Shown: in pieces, positions 26,534 to 34,592 of the stretch
Position numbering within the stretch: the stretch's first letter is position 1
Layout of the letters: every line of letters starts with the position of its first letter
Assembly: GCA_947494675.1 (NCBI GenBank)
Contig: CANLVP010000002.1
Location: forward strand, 186,001-250,000
DNA length: 64,000 nt
DNA from: an uncultured Paracoccaceae bacterium
GTDB lineage: Bacteria > Pseudomonadota > Alphaproteobacteria > Rhodobacterales > Rhodobacteraceae
Direction of reading: 5' to 3'
Position numbers and translations under genes: made by a program
The notes under the pieces: generated by a model
The model's database searches: none
Told to the model about the DNA's origin: nothing
Seen by the model: the letters and a program-made list of their open reading frames with translations, nothing else

Positions 26534-26559
26534 AAAAAAGCCCCCGAAGTTTCGGGGGC
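26534..26559 (-). terminator. ilvB attenuator terminator
   Basis: On the minus strand a 9-bp stem GCCCCCGAA / TTCGGGGGC with a 2-nt apex, followed by six T at 26539-26534, ends 28 nt before the ilvB start. This is a textbook rho-independent terminator placed in the ilvB leader. Confidence 0.9.
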
Positions 26560-26601
26560 GCATGGGAACCTAAATGGGTCAACCGTTACCGGCCCATGCG
26601 C
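26558..26601 (-). promoter_or_regulatory. ilvB leader antiterminator
   Basis: The leader-peptide segment GCGCATGGG (minus strand, 26601-26593) is a perfect 9-nt complement of CCCATGCGC (26566-26558). The downstream arm runs into the left arm of the terminator, so this pairing competes with the terminator stem. A ribosome stalled at the Ile-Val-Leu-Val-Val codons would leave the upstream arm free. Confidence 0.8.
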
Positions 26602-26633
26602 ATCTTTCCTACGACTAGTACAATCTGTGTCAT
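26586..26633 (-). CDS. ilvB operon leader peptide
   Basis: A 15-codon frame, M-T-Q-I-V-L-V-V-G-K-M-R-M-G-R, with five consecutive branched-chain residues (Ile, Val, Leu, Val, Val), ending in TAA before the terminator. This is the signature of transcription attenuation of branched-chain amino acid operons. A promoter-like pair (26641-26669) puts the transcription start at or next to the ATG, so the message may be leaderless. No good Shine-Dalgarno is needed or seen. Confidence 0.88.
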   Translation of the reverse strand: MTQIVLVVGKMRMGR

Positions 26634-26640
26634 GGCGCAG

Positions 26641-26669
26641 ACCCTATGCGGCGGTGCAGCGGGGGTCAA
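26641..26669 (-). promoter_or_regulatory. Promoter of the ilvB leader
   Basis: TTGACC (26669-26664), a 17-nt spacer, and TAGGGT (26646-26641) on the minus strand. The A of the leader ATG is 8 nt beyond the -10 element, so it is the likely +1 nucleotide. The -35 is strong and the -10 is weak. Confidence 0.6.
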
Positions 26670-26811
26670 CAGCCCGCGTGGAGAAAATGTCGCCAACGGG
26701 CGCGTTTTCGCAACTTTCTTTCAGGGGGTGGGGTGTGACAACCGATAGACTTGGGTTGTGCGTGTCCACAAACGGGACTGTGGCCGGTACATTTTGGGTC
26801 GTCAAAGAGGG

Positions 26812-26840
26812 GCCCCGACGCAATGTGCTTGCGTCGGGGC
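26812..26840 (-). terminator. Terminator after the alanine/glycine symporter gene
   Basis: Perfect 12-bp stem (26812-26823 with 26829-26840) and a 5-nt loop, 8 nt past the stop on the minus strand. The following sequence is C/T-rich rather than a pure T run. Confidence 0.72.
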
Positions 26841-26847
26841 GATTTGC

Positions 26848-28401
26848 TTAGTGGTTGAACTTTTTGATTTCACCACTGTCCAGACGCGCCGCGTAAGATG
26901 CGAGCTCTGTCCGTACCAGCTTCATCAGGAAGTAGAGGCAGAAGATGTTCACCACAGCCATCGCAAAGATCGCAGCATCCGAGAAGTCGATGACAGGACC
27001 AAGCGATGCGGCTGCTCCGATCACGATGAAGATGCAGAAGATCACCTTGAACACCAGCTCAGATGTCTTGCCCTCACCAAAGAGGTAAGTCCAAGCCTTG
27101 AGGCCGTAATAGCTCCAAGAGATCATCGTCGAGAAGGCAAAGAGCACCACAGCAATGGCCAGAACGTATGGGAACCAGCTGATGCCAGAGGCGAAGGCCG
27201 CCGAGGTCAGCGAGACGCCAGAGTTGCCGTCAACGGTTGCAATGGCGGTGCCTGCTTCGTTCAGCATGTAGTTGCCGGTGTCGGGATCAATGATCAACTG
27301 CTGCGAGATAACGATCACCAAGGCGGTCATCGTACAGATCACAACGGTATCGATCAGGGGTTCCAGCAAGGACACAAAGCCTTCGGTGATGGGTTCTTTG
27401 GTCTTCACCGCAGAGTGTGCAATCGCCGCCGAGCCGACGCCAGCCTCGTTCGAGAAGGCCGCACGTTTGAAGCCCTGGATCAGCGCACCGACCATACCGC
27501 CAGCAACACCCAAGCCAGTGAAAGCACCCGCAAAGATCTGGCCAAAGGCCCAGCCAATCATGTCGTAGTTCACGATCAGAATGATCGCAGCGGCACCCAC
27601 GTAGAGGATCCCCATGAATGGCACGACTTTTTCGGTCACATTGGCAATGGATTTGATCCCGCCGACGATCACCGCAAAGACGACAGCCGCAAAGATGATC
27701 CCTGTGATCCAGCCCGGATAGTCGCCGACAATGCCAGAGATCTGCGCATGCGCCTGATTGGCCTGGAACATGTTGCCGCCGCCAAGTGCGCCCAAGATAC
27801 AAAAGACCGAGAACAAGACCGCAAGGATCTTACCACCGGGCAAGCCCAGTTCGTTGAACCCTTTGGAGATGTAATACATCGGGCCACCAGAGACGGAGCC
27901 GTCTTCATATTCGTTGCGGTATTTCACGCCCAAGGTACATTCGGTGAACTTTGACGCCATGCCCAAGAGACCCGCGAGGATCATCCAGAATGTGGCACCC
28001 GGCCCACCGATTCCGACGGCCACAGCAACACCGGCGATGTTACCAAGGCCAACGGTGCCAGAAAGCGCTGTCGCAAGCGCCTGAAAGTGACTGACTTCGC
28101 CCGCGTCATTGGGGTCGGAATAGTCGCCTTTGACGAGTTGGATGGCATGTTTGAAAAAGCGGAACTGGACGAAACCAAAATAGAGCGTGAAGACGGAGGC
28201 GGCGACCACGAGCCACATCACGATCCACGGGAAATTGGTGCCCGGGAACGACATGAAGATGAAGTTCACAAACCAGCCGGTCGAGGCCGCAAAGGCTTCG
28301 TTCACTTTTTGATCAAGCGTCATAGCCTCTTGTGCCAGCGACGAAGTGGCCAGGGACGACATCAGTCCGGTAAGGCCAAGGAGTTTGGTTGAGTTTTTCA
28401 T
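26848..28401 (-). CDS. Sodium:alanine/glycine symporter (AGCS family)
   Basis: A 517-residue AGCS transporter, moving alanine or glycine with Na+ across the inner membrane. There are about 11 hydrophobic segments. The family signature near residues 100-118 is A-T-A-L-S-G-T-V-G-L-G-N-I-A-G-V-A, and F-S-N-E-A-G-V-G-S-A lies near 310-320. The first 24 residues look like a signal sequence, as in several marine members. It is 9 nt downstream of a universal stress protein gene, forming a two-gene operon divergent from an Lrp regulator. Confidence 0.92.
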   Translation of the reverse strand: MKNSTKLLGLTGLMSSLATSSLAQEAMTLDQKVNEAFAASTGWFVNFIFMSFPGTNFPWIVMWLVVAASVFTLYFGFVQFRFFKHAIQLVKGDYSDPNDAGEVSHFQALATALSGTVGLGNIAGVAVAVGIGGPGATFWMILAGLLGMASKFTECTLGVKYRNEYEDGSVSGGPMYYISKGFNELGLPGGKILAVLFSVFCILGALGGGNMFQANQAHAQISGIVGDYPGWITGIIFAAVVFAVIVGGIKSIANVTEKVVPFMGILYVGAAAIILIVNYDMIGWAFGQIFAGAFTGLGVAGGMVGALIQGFKRAAFSNEAGVGSAAIAHSAVKTKEPITEGFVSLLEPLIDTVVICTMTALVIVISQQLIIDPDTGNYMLNEAGTAIATVDGNSGVSLTSAAFASGISWFPYVLAIAVVLFAFSTMISWSYYGLKAWTYLFGEGKTSELVFKVIFCIFIVIGAAASLGPVIDFSDAAIFAMAVVNIFCLYFLMKLVRTELASYAARLDSGEIKKFNH

Positions 28402-28410
28402 GATGACTTC

Positions 28411-28848
28411 CTATCCGACAACTGTGACGGGCACGTCAGCGTGCATCACGAGGTTCTGGGTTGAGCTGCCAAAGATGCGTTTAGCAAATCCGTCCGATGA
28501 CGCGCGGCCAACGATGATTTGCACAGCACCCAATTCGACGGTCATGCGGTTGAGCGTCTCTGCCACGTCGCCGTGACGGACCATTCCGGTGGCCTTGAAC
28601 CCGTCCTTTTCCAATTGCGTGACTGCTGGCTGCACGACGCGCGAGGTTGCGAGTGCAATCTCTTCTTCGCGACGCTTGTGGCGCTGCGCGTTCTCTTCGG
28701 CTGTCTGGAAGGTGAAGGGTGACCATTCGATCACATAAATTGCCACCAACTCACAATCGCCAATTTTCGACGCCAAATCTTTTGCGAATGTGAGGGCGCG
28801 TTCCCCGGTGTCTGTCCCGTCCAGGCCAATGACTATTTTTACTGTCAT
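28411..28848 (-). CDS. Universal stress protein (UspA family)
   Basis: A 145-residue single-domain universal stress protein. The beta strand and loop V-I-G-L-D-G-T-D-T-G-E opens the fold, and the ATP-binding pattern G-R-x-x-x-D-G through G-S-S-T near residues 116-130 indicates the nucleotide-binding class. ATG at 28848 has CGGAG upstream; the frame is open further upstream but lacks a ribosome site. Co-transcribed with the symporter, where USPs sometimes act as transporter modulators (inference). Confidence 0.85.
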   Translation of the reverse strand: MTVKIVIGLDGTDTGERALTFAKDLASKIGDCELVAIYVIEWSPFTFQTAEENAQRHKRREEEIALATSRVVQPAVTQLEKDGFKATGMVRHGDVAETLNRMTVELGAVQIIVGRASSDGFAKRIFGSSTQNLVMHADVPVTVVG

Positions 28849-28900
28849 TTTGTTCTCCGTGTTTGTTGAAATTGCGAAAAAGGAATGCGCGTCCCGCTCC

Positions 28901-28942
28901 GCAGGGCCACTGAAATCAACGTGACGTTGTGCAGTGGCCTGC
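28901..28942. promoter_or_regulatory. Nested dyad in the usp / lrp divergent region
   Basis: An inner perfect palindrome CAACGT-G-ACGTTG (28917-28929) lies inside outer arms GCAGGGCCACTG (28901-28912) and CAGTGGCCTGC (28932-28942). The whole 42-bp element is 53 bp upstream of the usp start and about 100 bp upstream of the Lrp gene, well placed for control by the Lrp protein. Confidence 0.55.
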
Positions 28943-29040
28943 GTCAAGTATTAGGGAAAATCACTAGACATAGGGGCTGAACTTGGCGCTTATTCAGGCA
29001 ATATTCGGCAAAGGAAGCTTAGAAATAGGGATAATTGCCA

Positions 29041-29487
29041 ATGAGCAGGGAATTAGACACAATTGATCGACGGATCCTGCAAGAGCTGGAACGCGATGGC
29101 CGGCTTTCGATTGTTGAGCTGTCTGCGCGGGTCAATTTGACCAACACGCCGTGTTCTGAACGGGTCAAACGGTTGGAGCGATCGGGCTATATCAGCGGTT
29201 ATCGCGCCACGCTGAACATGGACAAACTGGGTCTTGGCCACCTGATGGTGGTTCAGGTTTCGCTTGCCGCGACGGTGGGCGAAAATTCATTGGATGCGTT
29301 CAATCTGGCCGTTGGCCGGGTGCCGGAGATCGAAAGCTGCCTAATGCTTGCCGGATCGTTTGACTACCTCATGACCGTGCGCACGCGTGACATCGCGCAT
29401 TTCCGCGAAGTGCTGGGGGACAAGATCAACAAGCTGCCCGGAATTCTGCAAACCAACTCTTTTGCGGTCATGGAAGTTGTGCGGTAG
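29041..29487 (+). CDS. Lrp/AsnC-family transcriptional regulator
   Basis: A 148-residue Lrp/AsnC regulator. N-terminal winged helix-turn-helix (about 5-60): L-D-T-I-D-R-R-I-L-Q-E-L, then L-T-N-T-P-C-S-E-R-V-K-R-L-E as the recognition region. C-terminal RAM ligand domain (about 65-145) with the M-L-A-G-S-F-D-Y motif near 105. Such proteins sense amino acids. Divergent position suggests control of the neighbouring alanine/glycine symporter and probably itself. ATG 29041 is preferred over an in-frame TTG at 29035. Confidence 0.9.
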   Translation: MSRELDTIDRRILQELERDGRLSIVELSARVNLTNTPCSERVKRLERSGYISGYRATLNMDKLGLGHLMVVQVSLAATVGENSLDAFNLAVGRVPEIESCLMLAGSFDYLMTVRTRDIAHFREVLGDKINKLPGILQTNSFAVMEVVR

Positions 29488-29633
29488 CCGGTTTTCCAGC
29501 GGCCTGCCGCCGTTTCGCCGGTGCCCTTGGCTGTGATGTTTCTGGGGCTGCAGTTCTGATGGGCGTTCATGCACGCTAGGCGTTTGGGGTCTGGCGGGCT
29601 ATCAATAAGAAAAACACAAATGAGGTGATGCAG

Positions 29634-29912
29634 ATGCGCAGATTGATTGTTCTGGGTGCCGTCTTGTGGCTGAGCGCTTGTGCGGCGGTGACGGGCGACA
29701 GGGTTGAGGTGAGCGGGACGGGGGCGGACATGCTGAAGCTGCGGGCGGGGCCGGGCTTGGGATTTCGCGTTGTGCTGGGGCTGCCAGACGGCACCGCCCT
29801 GCAGCGCGGCGATTGCGTGACCGAGGAAGGCCAGCGCTGGTGCCGCGTGACGCTGAGCGACGCGCCGGGTCTGTCGGGCTATGTGGCCGCTGACTATTTG
29901 ATCGCGCGTTAA
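29634..29912 (+). CDS. Small SH3-like-domain lipoprotein
   Basis: A 92-residue lipoprotein. The lipobox L-S-A-C places the lipidated Cys at about residue 16, followed by a bacterial SH3-type fold with L-K-L-R-A-G-P-G-L-G-F and G-Y-V-A-A-D-Y-L at the end. Such domains often bind cell-wall peptides. ATG at 29634 has GAGG 8 nt upstream; the earlier GTG and ATG are too close to it. The last 4 nt overlap the end of the convergent YghU gene. Confidence 0.78.
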   Translation: MRRLIVLGAVLWLSACAAVTGDRVEVSGTGADMLKLRAGPGLGFRVVLGLPDGTALQRGDCVTEEGQRWCRVTLSDAPGLSGYVAADYLIAR

Positions 29913-30757
29913 TCCGGCTTTTTGGCCAGCACGGCGTCAATGTCTGCGGCGGAATGACGATTGGGAAGCTGTTCCCAGTCTTCGCCCCAGGACCGGTTCA
30001 CGATCATCCCGCGTTGATAGGCGGGGCGATTGTAGATCTCATCCATCCAGCGAATGACGTGGGTGTATTCATGCACCGACAAGAAGTCGCCCGCGTCATA
30101 GGACATGCCCATCACGGTGCGGCCATACCATGGGGCGGTGGCCATATCGGCGATAGTGTAGCTGTCGCCAGCAAGGAACTTGTGGTCAGCAAGATGGCGG
30201 TTCAGCACGTCCAGCTGGCGCTTGGCCTCCATCGCGAAGCGGTTGATGGGATATTCGAATTTCTCGGGCGCATAGGCGTAGAAGTGACCAAAGCCGCCAC
30301 CCAGATAGGGGGCAGAGCCTTGCAGCCAGAAGAGCCAGTTTAGCGCCTCGGTCCGTTCGGGTCCGTCCGATGGCAGAAAGGCACCGAATTTCTCGGCCAG
30401 ATACATCAGGATTGCGCCGCTCTCAAACACGCGCTGGCCGTTCGAATGGTCGCGCAGGGCCGGGATTTTTGAGTTTGGGTTCACATCAACAAAGCCTGAC
30501 CCGAATTGGTCGCCATCGGTGATCTTGATGATCCATGCGTCGTAGTCGGCGGCGTGGCCCGCGGCGAGCAGCTCTTCCAGCATCACGGTGACTTTGACGC
30601 CATTGGGGGTCGCCAGCGAATAAAGCTGTAGGGGGTGGTCGCCCACGGGCAGGTCCTTGTCGTGGGTGGCACCTGCAATGGGGCGGTTCAGTTTTGCCCA
30701 TTCGCCGCCATTCTCAGCGTCCCATGTCCAGACTTTGGGCGGGGTATATGTGGTCAT
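29909..30757 (-). CDS. yghU: Glutathione-dependent disulfide-bond oxidoreductase (YghU-like)
   Basis: A 282-residue nu-class glutathione transferase. The long N-terminal extension, thioredoxin-like domain with L-Y-S-L-A-T-P-N-G-V-K-V and N-P-N-S-K-I-P-A-L, E-S-G-A-I-L-M-Y-L-A, and an all-helical C-terminal domain match YghU, which uses two glutathione molecules to reduce disulfides and organic peroxides. ATG 30757 follows AAAGGAG; the upstream open extension is ignored. Confidence 0.9.
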   Translation of the reverse strand: MTTYTPPKVWTWDAENGGEWAKLNRPIAGATHDKDLPVGDHPLQLYSLATPNGVKVTVMLEELLAAGHAADYDAWIIKITDGDQFGSGFVDVNPNSKIPALRDHSNGQRVFESGAILMYLAEKFGAFLPSDGPERTEALNWLFWLQGSAPYLGGGFGHFYAYAPEKFEYPINRFAMEAKRQLDVLNRHLADHKFLAGDSYTIADMATAPWYGRTVMGMSYDAGDFLSVHEYTHVIRWMDEIYNRPAYQRGMIVNRSWGEDWEQLPNRHSAADIDAVLAKKPD

Positions 30758-30917
30758 GGCGGCTCTCCTTTTTTGGTCGTGCAAAGAGGTAGCATAAACT
30801 CCCCCGGCCACAAGGCGCGGTCGCTGTGCAATTCTGCACGTCGTCCGATTTTGGCCAAGACGCGTTTGATGTTAGGGTGGAGGGATTAGAGACGACATAT
30901 TTTTAGGGGGCATTTTG

Positions 30918-31613
30918 ATGGACCAGAGCTTTTATCGCTGGCTCAAGGCCAAATGGCGGGCGGAATTTAAGGACCTGCGCGCATATGTGGATAGCAATGA
31001 AGACCAGTGGCGCTTTGTGCAGGGGTTGCAGCAGGGTTGGGATTTGTTGGATGGGGACAAGGGTTTGGATGACGCCACCCGCACCGGATACAAGCAACGC
31101 CTTGCCCATGCCATGGTCGCCTATGAGCGGGCGCAGCCCAAGGCCAAAGGTGGCGTTGGAGTGAATGCTTTTGGCATCGGGGTTTTCATGTTCATGGCGG
31201 CGATCATCGCCATTCTGGCCACAGCCGTTTTTGAGCCGCTGGTCTTTGGGTGGTTTGGGGTGCAATCGACTGGTGTGCCATCGCTCTTGGATCAGTTGGC
31301 CGATTTCAACAAGGCGCGCGGATTGATCACCTTTGTCTTTACCATTGGGGTGATTGCGCTGGCGTTGATCATCGTCACGGCCAATGTGACCGGGGCCGAT
31401 GAAGACGGAAAGCGGTTTGAACGGTCGAAAGAGATTTTGACGGCCATGATTGCGATCTTGGGCACGATCCTTGGGTTTTACTTTGGCAAGGCGGACGCCG
31501 CGGTGCCGGATGCGCCGCCACCGCCATTGCCGGTGTGCGAGGCTGGGCAGACAGAGGATTGTATTCCGGCCGAGGATACGCCTGACCCTAATGTTGGGGT
31601 GGATCAGCCATAA
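30918..31613 (+). CDS. Unrecognised membrane protein with acidic, Pro-rich tail
   Basis: A 231-residue protein that I do not recognise. Residues 1-75 are soluble, amphipathic and Trp/Arg-rich (Q-S-F-Y-R-W-L-K-A-K-W). Three likely membrane segments follow (about 85-110, 137-158 and 176-190), the last ending G-F-Y-F-G-K. The C-terminal tail (195-231) is Pro/Asp/Glu-rich with two Cys. Start: ATG 30918 after GGGGG; a TTG lies one codon upstream. A hairpin follows the stop. Appears monocistronic. Confidence 0.65.
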   Translation: MDQSFYRWLKAKWRAEFKDLRAYVDSNEDQWRFVQGLQQGWDLLDGDKGLDDATRTGYKQRLAHAMVAYERAQPKAKGGVGVNAFGIGVFMFMAAIIAILATAVFEPLVFGWFGVQSTGVPSLLDQLADFNKARGLITFVFTIGVIALALIIVTANVTGADEDGKRFERSKEILTAMIAILGTILGFYFGKADAAVPDAPPPPLPVCEAGQTEDCIPAEDTPDPNVGVDQP

Positions 31614-31620
31614 CGACAAA

Positions 31621-31645
31621 AGCCGCTGTGCGTGGCACAGCGGCT
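31621..31645 (+). terminator. Hairpin after the 231-residue membrane protein gene
   Basis: Perfect 11-bp stem AGCCGCTGTGC / GCACAGCGGCT with a 3-nt loop, 7 nt after the stop. No T run follows, so termination strength is uncertain. Apart from this hairpin and the Pho box, the 310 bp up to phoX show no gene. Confidence 0.6.
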
Positions 31646-31844
31646 CTCGGTCTCCAACGCAAGCGCCGTGAGTGGTGCCTGGGGCGGGGGCAGGGTGGGT
31701 CCCCCGTTTGCGGTGGATGACTTGGCATGCGCGAATGGGGTCGCGCAATGTGGTGTGTGTGTGGTTCGCTGATTGAACGGGTCTGCTGCGAGTTTCCGTC
31801 GCTAGTTTTGAGAAAAATGCGGCGCGGTTGCGGCTTTCATATCG

Positions 31845-31873
31845 CTGTTACCTTGCTGTCATGTCGCGGTCAC
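31845..31873 (+). promoter_or_regulatory. Pho box upstream of phoX
   Basis: Three 7-bp repeats, CTGTTAC, CTGTCAT and CGGTCAC, with exact 4-bp spacers (11-bp period), end 50 bp before the phoX start. This is the PhoB-binding arrangement and predicts induction by phosphate starvation. Confidence 0.8.
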
Positions 31874-31923
31874 AGAGCGGGCGCACCGATGCTGCAGCAA
31901 ACTTGCCAACATCGGAGATGAAC

Positions 31924-33810
31924 ATGACGGATATTCAAGACACGCGGCACCTCAGCTGGGATGACTGGGACGAACTGCAACGCCCGGCACCCGAGACGAC
32001 AGATTTTGAACAGGTCATTGATGCTGCTTTGTCACGTCGTGGGTTTCTGAGCGGTCTGGTGGCGCTTGGGTCAGGGGCGGCTGTCTTTGGTCTGGGTGGT
32101 GCGACCTCTGCACAGGCACAAACCGCCAGCCGTTTCCCGTTCACGCCGATCCCGATCCAGACCGATTTCGATATCCATGTGCCCGAAGGCTATAGCTGGC
32201 AGGTGCTGGCGCGCTGGGGCGATCCGCTGTTTTCCGATGTGCCCGCCTTTGACCCCGCGACGGGTGGCACAACCGAAAGCCAGCTGCGCGCCTTTGGTGA
32301 AAACACCGATGGGATGGAGCTGTTCAACGTGGATGGCAAAGAGGTCATCGCGATCAACCATGAATACGCCAACACCGATGAGAACCTGCCGCAGAATGCC
32401 GAAGGTGCGGTGCTGAGCGCTGATGATGTGGCCAAGCTGCAGGCGCTTCAGGGCGTCACAGTGATGGAGATTGCCCAAGGTGACGGCGGCTGGGCCATCG
32501 TGCAGGACAGCCCGTACAACCGCCGCATCACCCACAACACTGAAATGCGGATTGCGGGCCCCGCGGCTGGCCATGATCTGCTGAAGACCGAGGCTGATCC
32601 CACCGGCACCGTGGCGCTTGGGACATTCAACAACTGCGGGACCGGGCGGACGCCATGGGGCACCTATCTGACCTGCGAAGAGAACTTTAACGGCTACTTT
32701 GGATCGACGGATGCAGACATCACCTTGCCAGAGGGCTTTGACCGCTATGGGATCGGGCTTGAAGGGCGTTATGCCTATGAAAAGTTCGATCCGCGTTTCG
32801 ATATCGCACAAAACCCCAATGAGCCGCACCGCGCTGGTTATGTGGTTGAGATTGACCCAAGCGACGCCAACTCAGTCCCGGTCAAACGCACCGGGCTAGG
32901 GCGCATCAAGCACGAAAACGCGGCCTTTGCCCTGACGGCTGCGGGCAATCCGGTTGTCTATCTGGGCGATGATGAGCGTGGCGAATACCTGTACAAGTTC
33001 GTGTCCAACGGCGTCTACGTTGAAGGTGGCGATACAGATACCCTGCTGGACGAAGGTCAGCTTTATGTGGCGCGGTTCGACACCGATGGCGCGGGCGCTT
33101 GGTTGGCCTTGGACGAAGAAACCACCGGTATGGATGCAGCGATGGTTTGCATTCACACCCGGATGGCCGCATCCGCCGCTGGCGGCACCACGATGGACCG
33201 GCCCGAATGGGTGGCCGTCAGCCCTGTGCGGGCAGAGGCCTATTGCTGCCTGACCAATAACTCGCGTCGGGCGGCGGACTTCACCAATGCAGGCGGTGAC
33301 CCGGTTGCCCCGGTGGAGGGCTCGCCCAACCCACGGGCCGAGAACCGTTATGGTCAGATCGTGCGCTGGTATCCGGCCGGTGGCGATCACGGTGCGGATC
33401 GTTTCACCTGGCACCTTTATGTGATGGCGGGCAATCCGCTGGTGCACGACGACATGAATGCGGGGTCCGCCAATGTGAACGCGGGCAACCTGTTTAACAG
33501 CCCCGATGGCATGCAGATCGACCAGAATGGTTTGATCTGGATCCAGACTGATGGCGACGACAGCAATGAAGAAGGCTTTGAAGGCATGGGTAACAACCAG
33601 ATGCTGGTGGGTGATCCGGTCTCAGGCGAAATCCAGCGGTTCCTGACCGGGCCAAATGGGTCAGAGGTGACAGGGCTGACATGGTCCAGTGACCGCAAGA
33701 CCGCCTTTGTCGGCATCCAGCATCCCGGTGGGATGTGGCCTGATGGGGACGGCGTGCCACGCTCTTCCGTGATCGCGGTGACCCGCGATGATGGCGAGAT
33801 GATCGGGTAA
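31924..33810 (+). CDS. phoX: Alkaline phosphatase PhoX (Tat-exported)
   Basis: A 628-residue PhoX (DUF839) phosphatase, a Ca2+/Fe3+-dependent enzyme that releases phosphate from organic esters in the periplasm. A twin-arginine signal S-R-R-G-F-L-S-G-L-V lies near residues 36-45 followed by a hydrophobic stretch and A-Q-A. The domain shows T-F-N-N-C-G-T-G-R-T-P-W-G-T-Y-L-T-C-E-E-N, G-L-G-R-I-K-H-E-N and D-D-E-R-G-E-Y-L-Y-K-F, all typical. ATG 31924 has GGAG 6 nt upstream. Preceded by a Pho box. Confidence 0.94.
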   Translation: MTDIQDTRHLSWDDWDELQRPAPETTDFEQVIDAALSRRGFLSGLVALGSGAAVFGLGGATSAQAQTASRFPFTPIPIQTDFDIHVPEGYSWQVLARWGDPLFSDVPAFDPATGGTTESQLRAFGENTDGMELFNVDGKEVIAINHEYANTDENLPQNAEGAVLSADDVAKLQALQGVTVMEIAQGDGGWAIVQDSPYNRRITHNTEMRIAGPAAGHDLLKTEADPTGTVALGTFNNCGTGRTPWGTYLTCEENFNGYFGSTDADITLPEGFDRYGIGLEGRYAYEKFDPRFDIAQNPNEPHRAGYVVEIDPSDANSVPVKRTGLGRIKHENAAFALTAAGNPVVYLGDDERGEYLYKFVSNGVYVEGGDTDTLLDEGQLYVARFDTDGAGAWLALDEETTGMDAAMVCIHTRMAASAAGGTTMDRPEWVAVSPVRAEAYCCLTNNSRRAADFTNAGGDPVAPVEGSPNPRAENRYGQIVRWYPAGGDHGADRFTWHLYVMAGNPLVHDDMNAGSANVNAGNLFNSPDGMQIDQNGLIWIQTDGDDSNEEGFEGMGNNQMLVGDPVSGEIQRFLTGPNGSEVTGLTWSSDRKTAFVGIQHPGGMWPDGDGVPRSSVIAVTRDDGEMIG

Positions 33811-33881
33811 GCCTCGATTTTCAAACCGCTCTGGCCCCTCGATGAAAACCGGGGGGTCAATTTCTTTGCAGGCGTTGGCCT

Positions 33882-33927
33882 CAAATCCTCTCCGAGGATT
33901 TGGCGACAGACTTTTTGAAAAAGTCTG
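33882..33927. terminator. Two hairpins between convergent phoX and the response regulator gene
   Basis: First stem CAAATCCTC / GAGGATTTG (33882-33890 and 33894-33902). Second stem CAGACTTT / AAAGTCTG (33907-33914 and 33920-33927) with A/T-rich centre. They lie between the ends of two convergent genes and probably terminate both. Confidence 0.6.
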
Positions 33928-33932
33928 GTTCC

Positions 33933-34592
33933 CTAGATACGGCCCGTGCCCTGCAAGACCCCATGTTCCATCGCGTAGCGGGTCAGGCCCGCCGTCGATG
34001 AGATGCCAAGTTTGCGTTTGATGTTCTGGCGATGCGTTTCAACCGTGCGCACAGAGATTTCCAAGGTATGCGCCACCTCCTTGTTGGATTTACCTTGTGC
34101 CAATTCCAACAGGATCGTCTGTTCACGGCCCGTTAGCGGTTCGCGTCCGTCTGCCGTATTGGGGGCAAGTGACCCGCGCGCACCGGTGCACAGGTATTGG
34201 TTGCCCGCCATAACGGTGGTGATCGCTGTGTGGATCTCCTCGGTCGGGACGTCCTTGAGGACATAGCCGGACGCGCCGTGGCGCAGCGCGGTGGAGATAT
34301 ATTCGGGGCTGTCGTGCATCGACAGGATCAGGATGCGGGTCTGGGGGCGCTTTTCGAGGATCATCTCGGTCGCGTTCAGGCCAGAGACGCCGGGCATGTT
34401 GAGATCAAGCAGCATCACGTCGGGGGCCAAGCTGTCGACTTGCGCCACGGCGTCGGTGCCATTGGTCAGCACGCCGACCACATCAATGTCGTCATAGCTT
34501 TCAAGGATCGACTGAATGCCTTCGGCGACCATCGGGTGGTCATCGACAATGACAATGCGGGTGGGGGCAGGGGATGCGGCCTGAGCGGTCAT
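33933..34592 (-). CDS. LuxR-type (NarL family) response regulator
   Basis: A 219-residue response regulator. The receiver domain (about 10-130) has acidic D17/D18, phosphoacceptor D63 in L-L-D-L-N-M-P-G, and the conserved Lys in V-L-K-D-V. The C-terminal LuxR helix-turn-helix (about 150-210) has L-T-G-R-E and S-V-R-T-V-E-T-H-R-Q-N-I. Its start overlaps the sensor kinase stop (ATGA). Divergence of the pair from a TRAP transporter suggests it controls uptake of that substrate. Confidence 0.92.
   Translation of the reverse strand: MTAQAASPAPTRIVIVDDHPMVAEGIQSILESYDDIDVVGVLTNGTDAVAQVDSLAPDVMLLDLNMPGVSGLNATEMILEKRPQTRILILSMHDSPEYISTALRHGASGYVLKDVPTEEIHTAITTVMAGNQYLCTGARGSLAPNTADGREPLTGREQTILLELAQGKSNKEVAHTLEISVRTVETHRQNIKRKLGISSTAGLTRYAMEHGVLQGTGRI

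Noticed and set aside
26758-27954. A 398-codon open frame antisense to the symporter gene
   Set aside because: His/Asp/Arg-rich low-quality protein with no motif; the symporter is unambiguous on the other strand.
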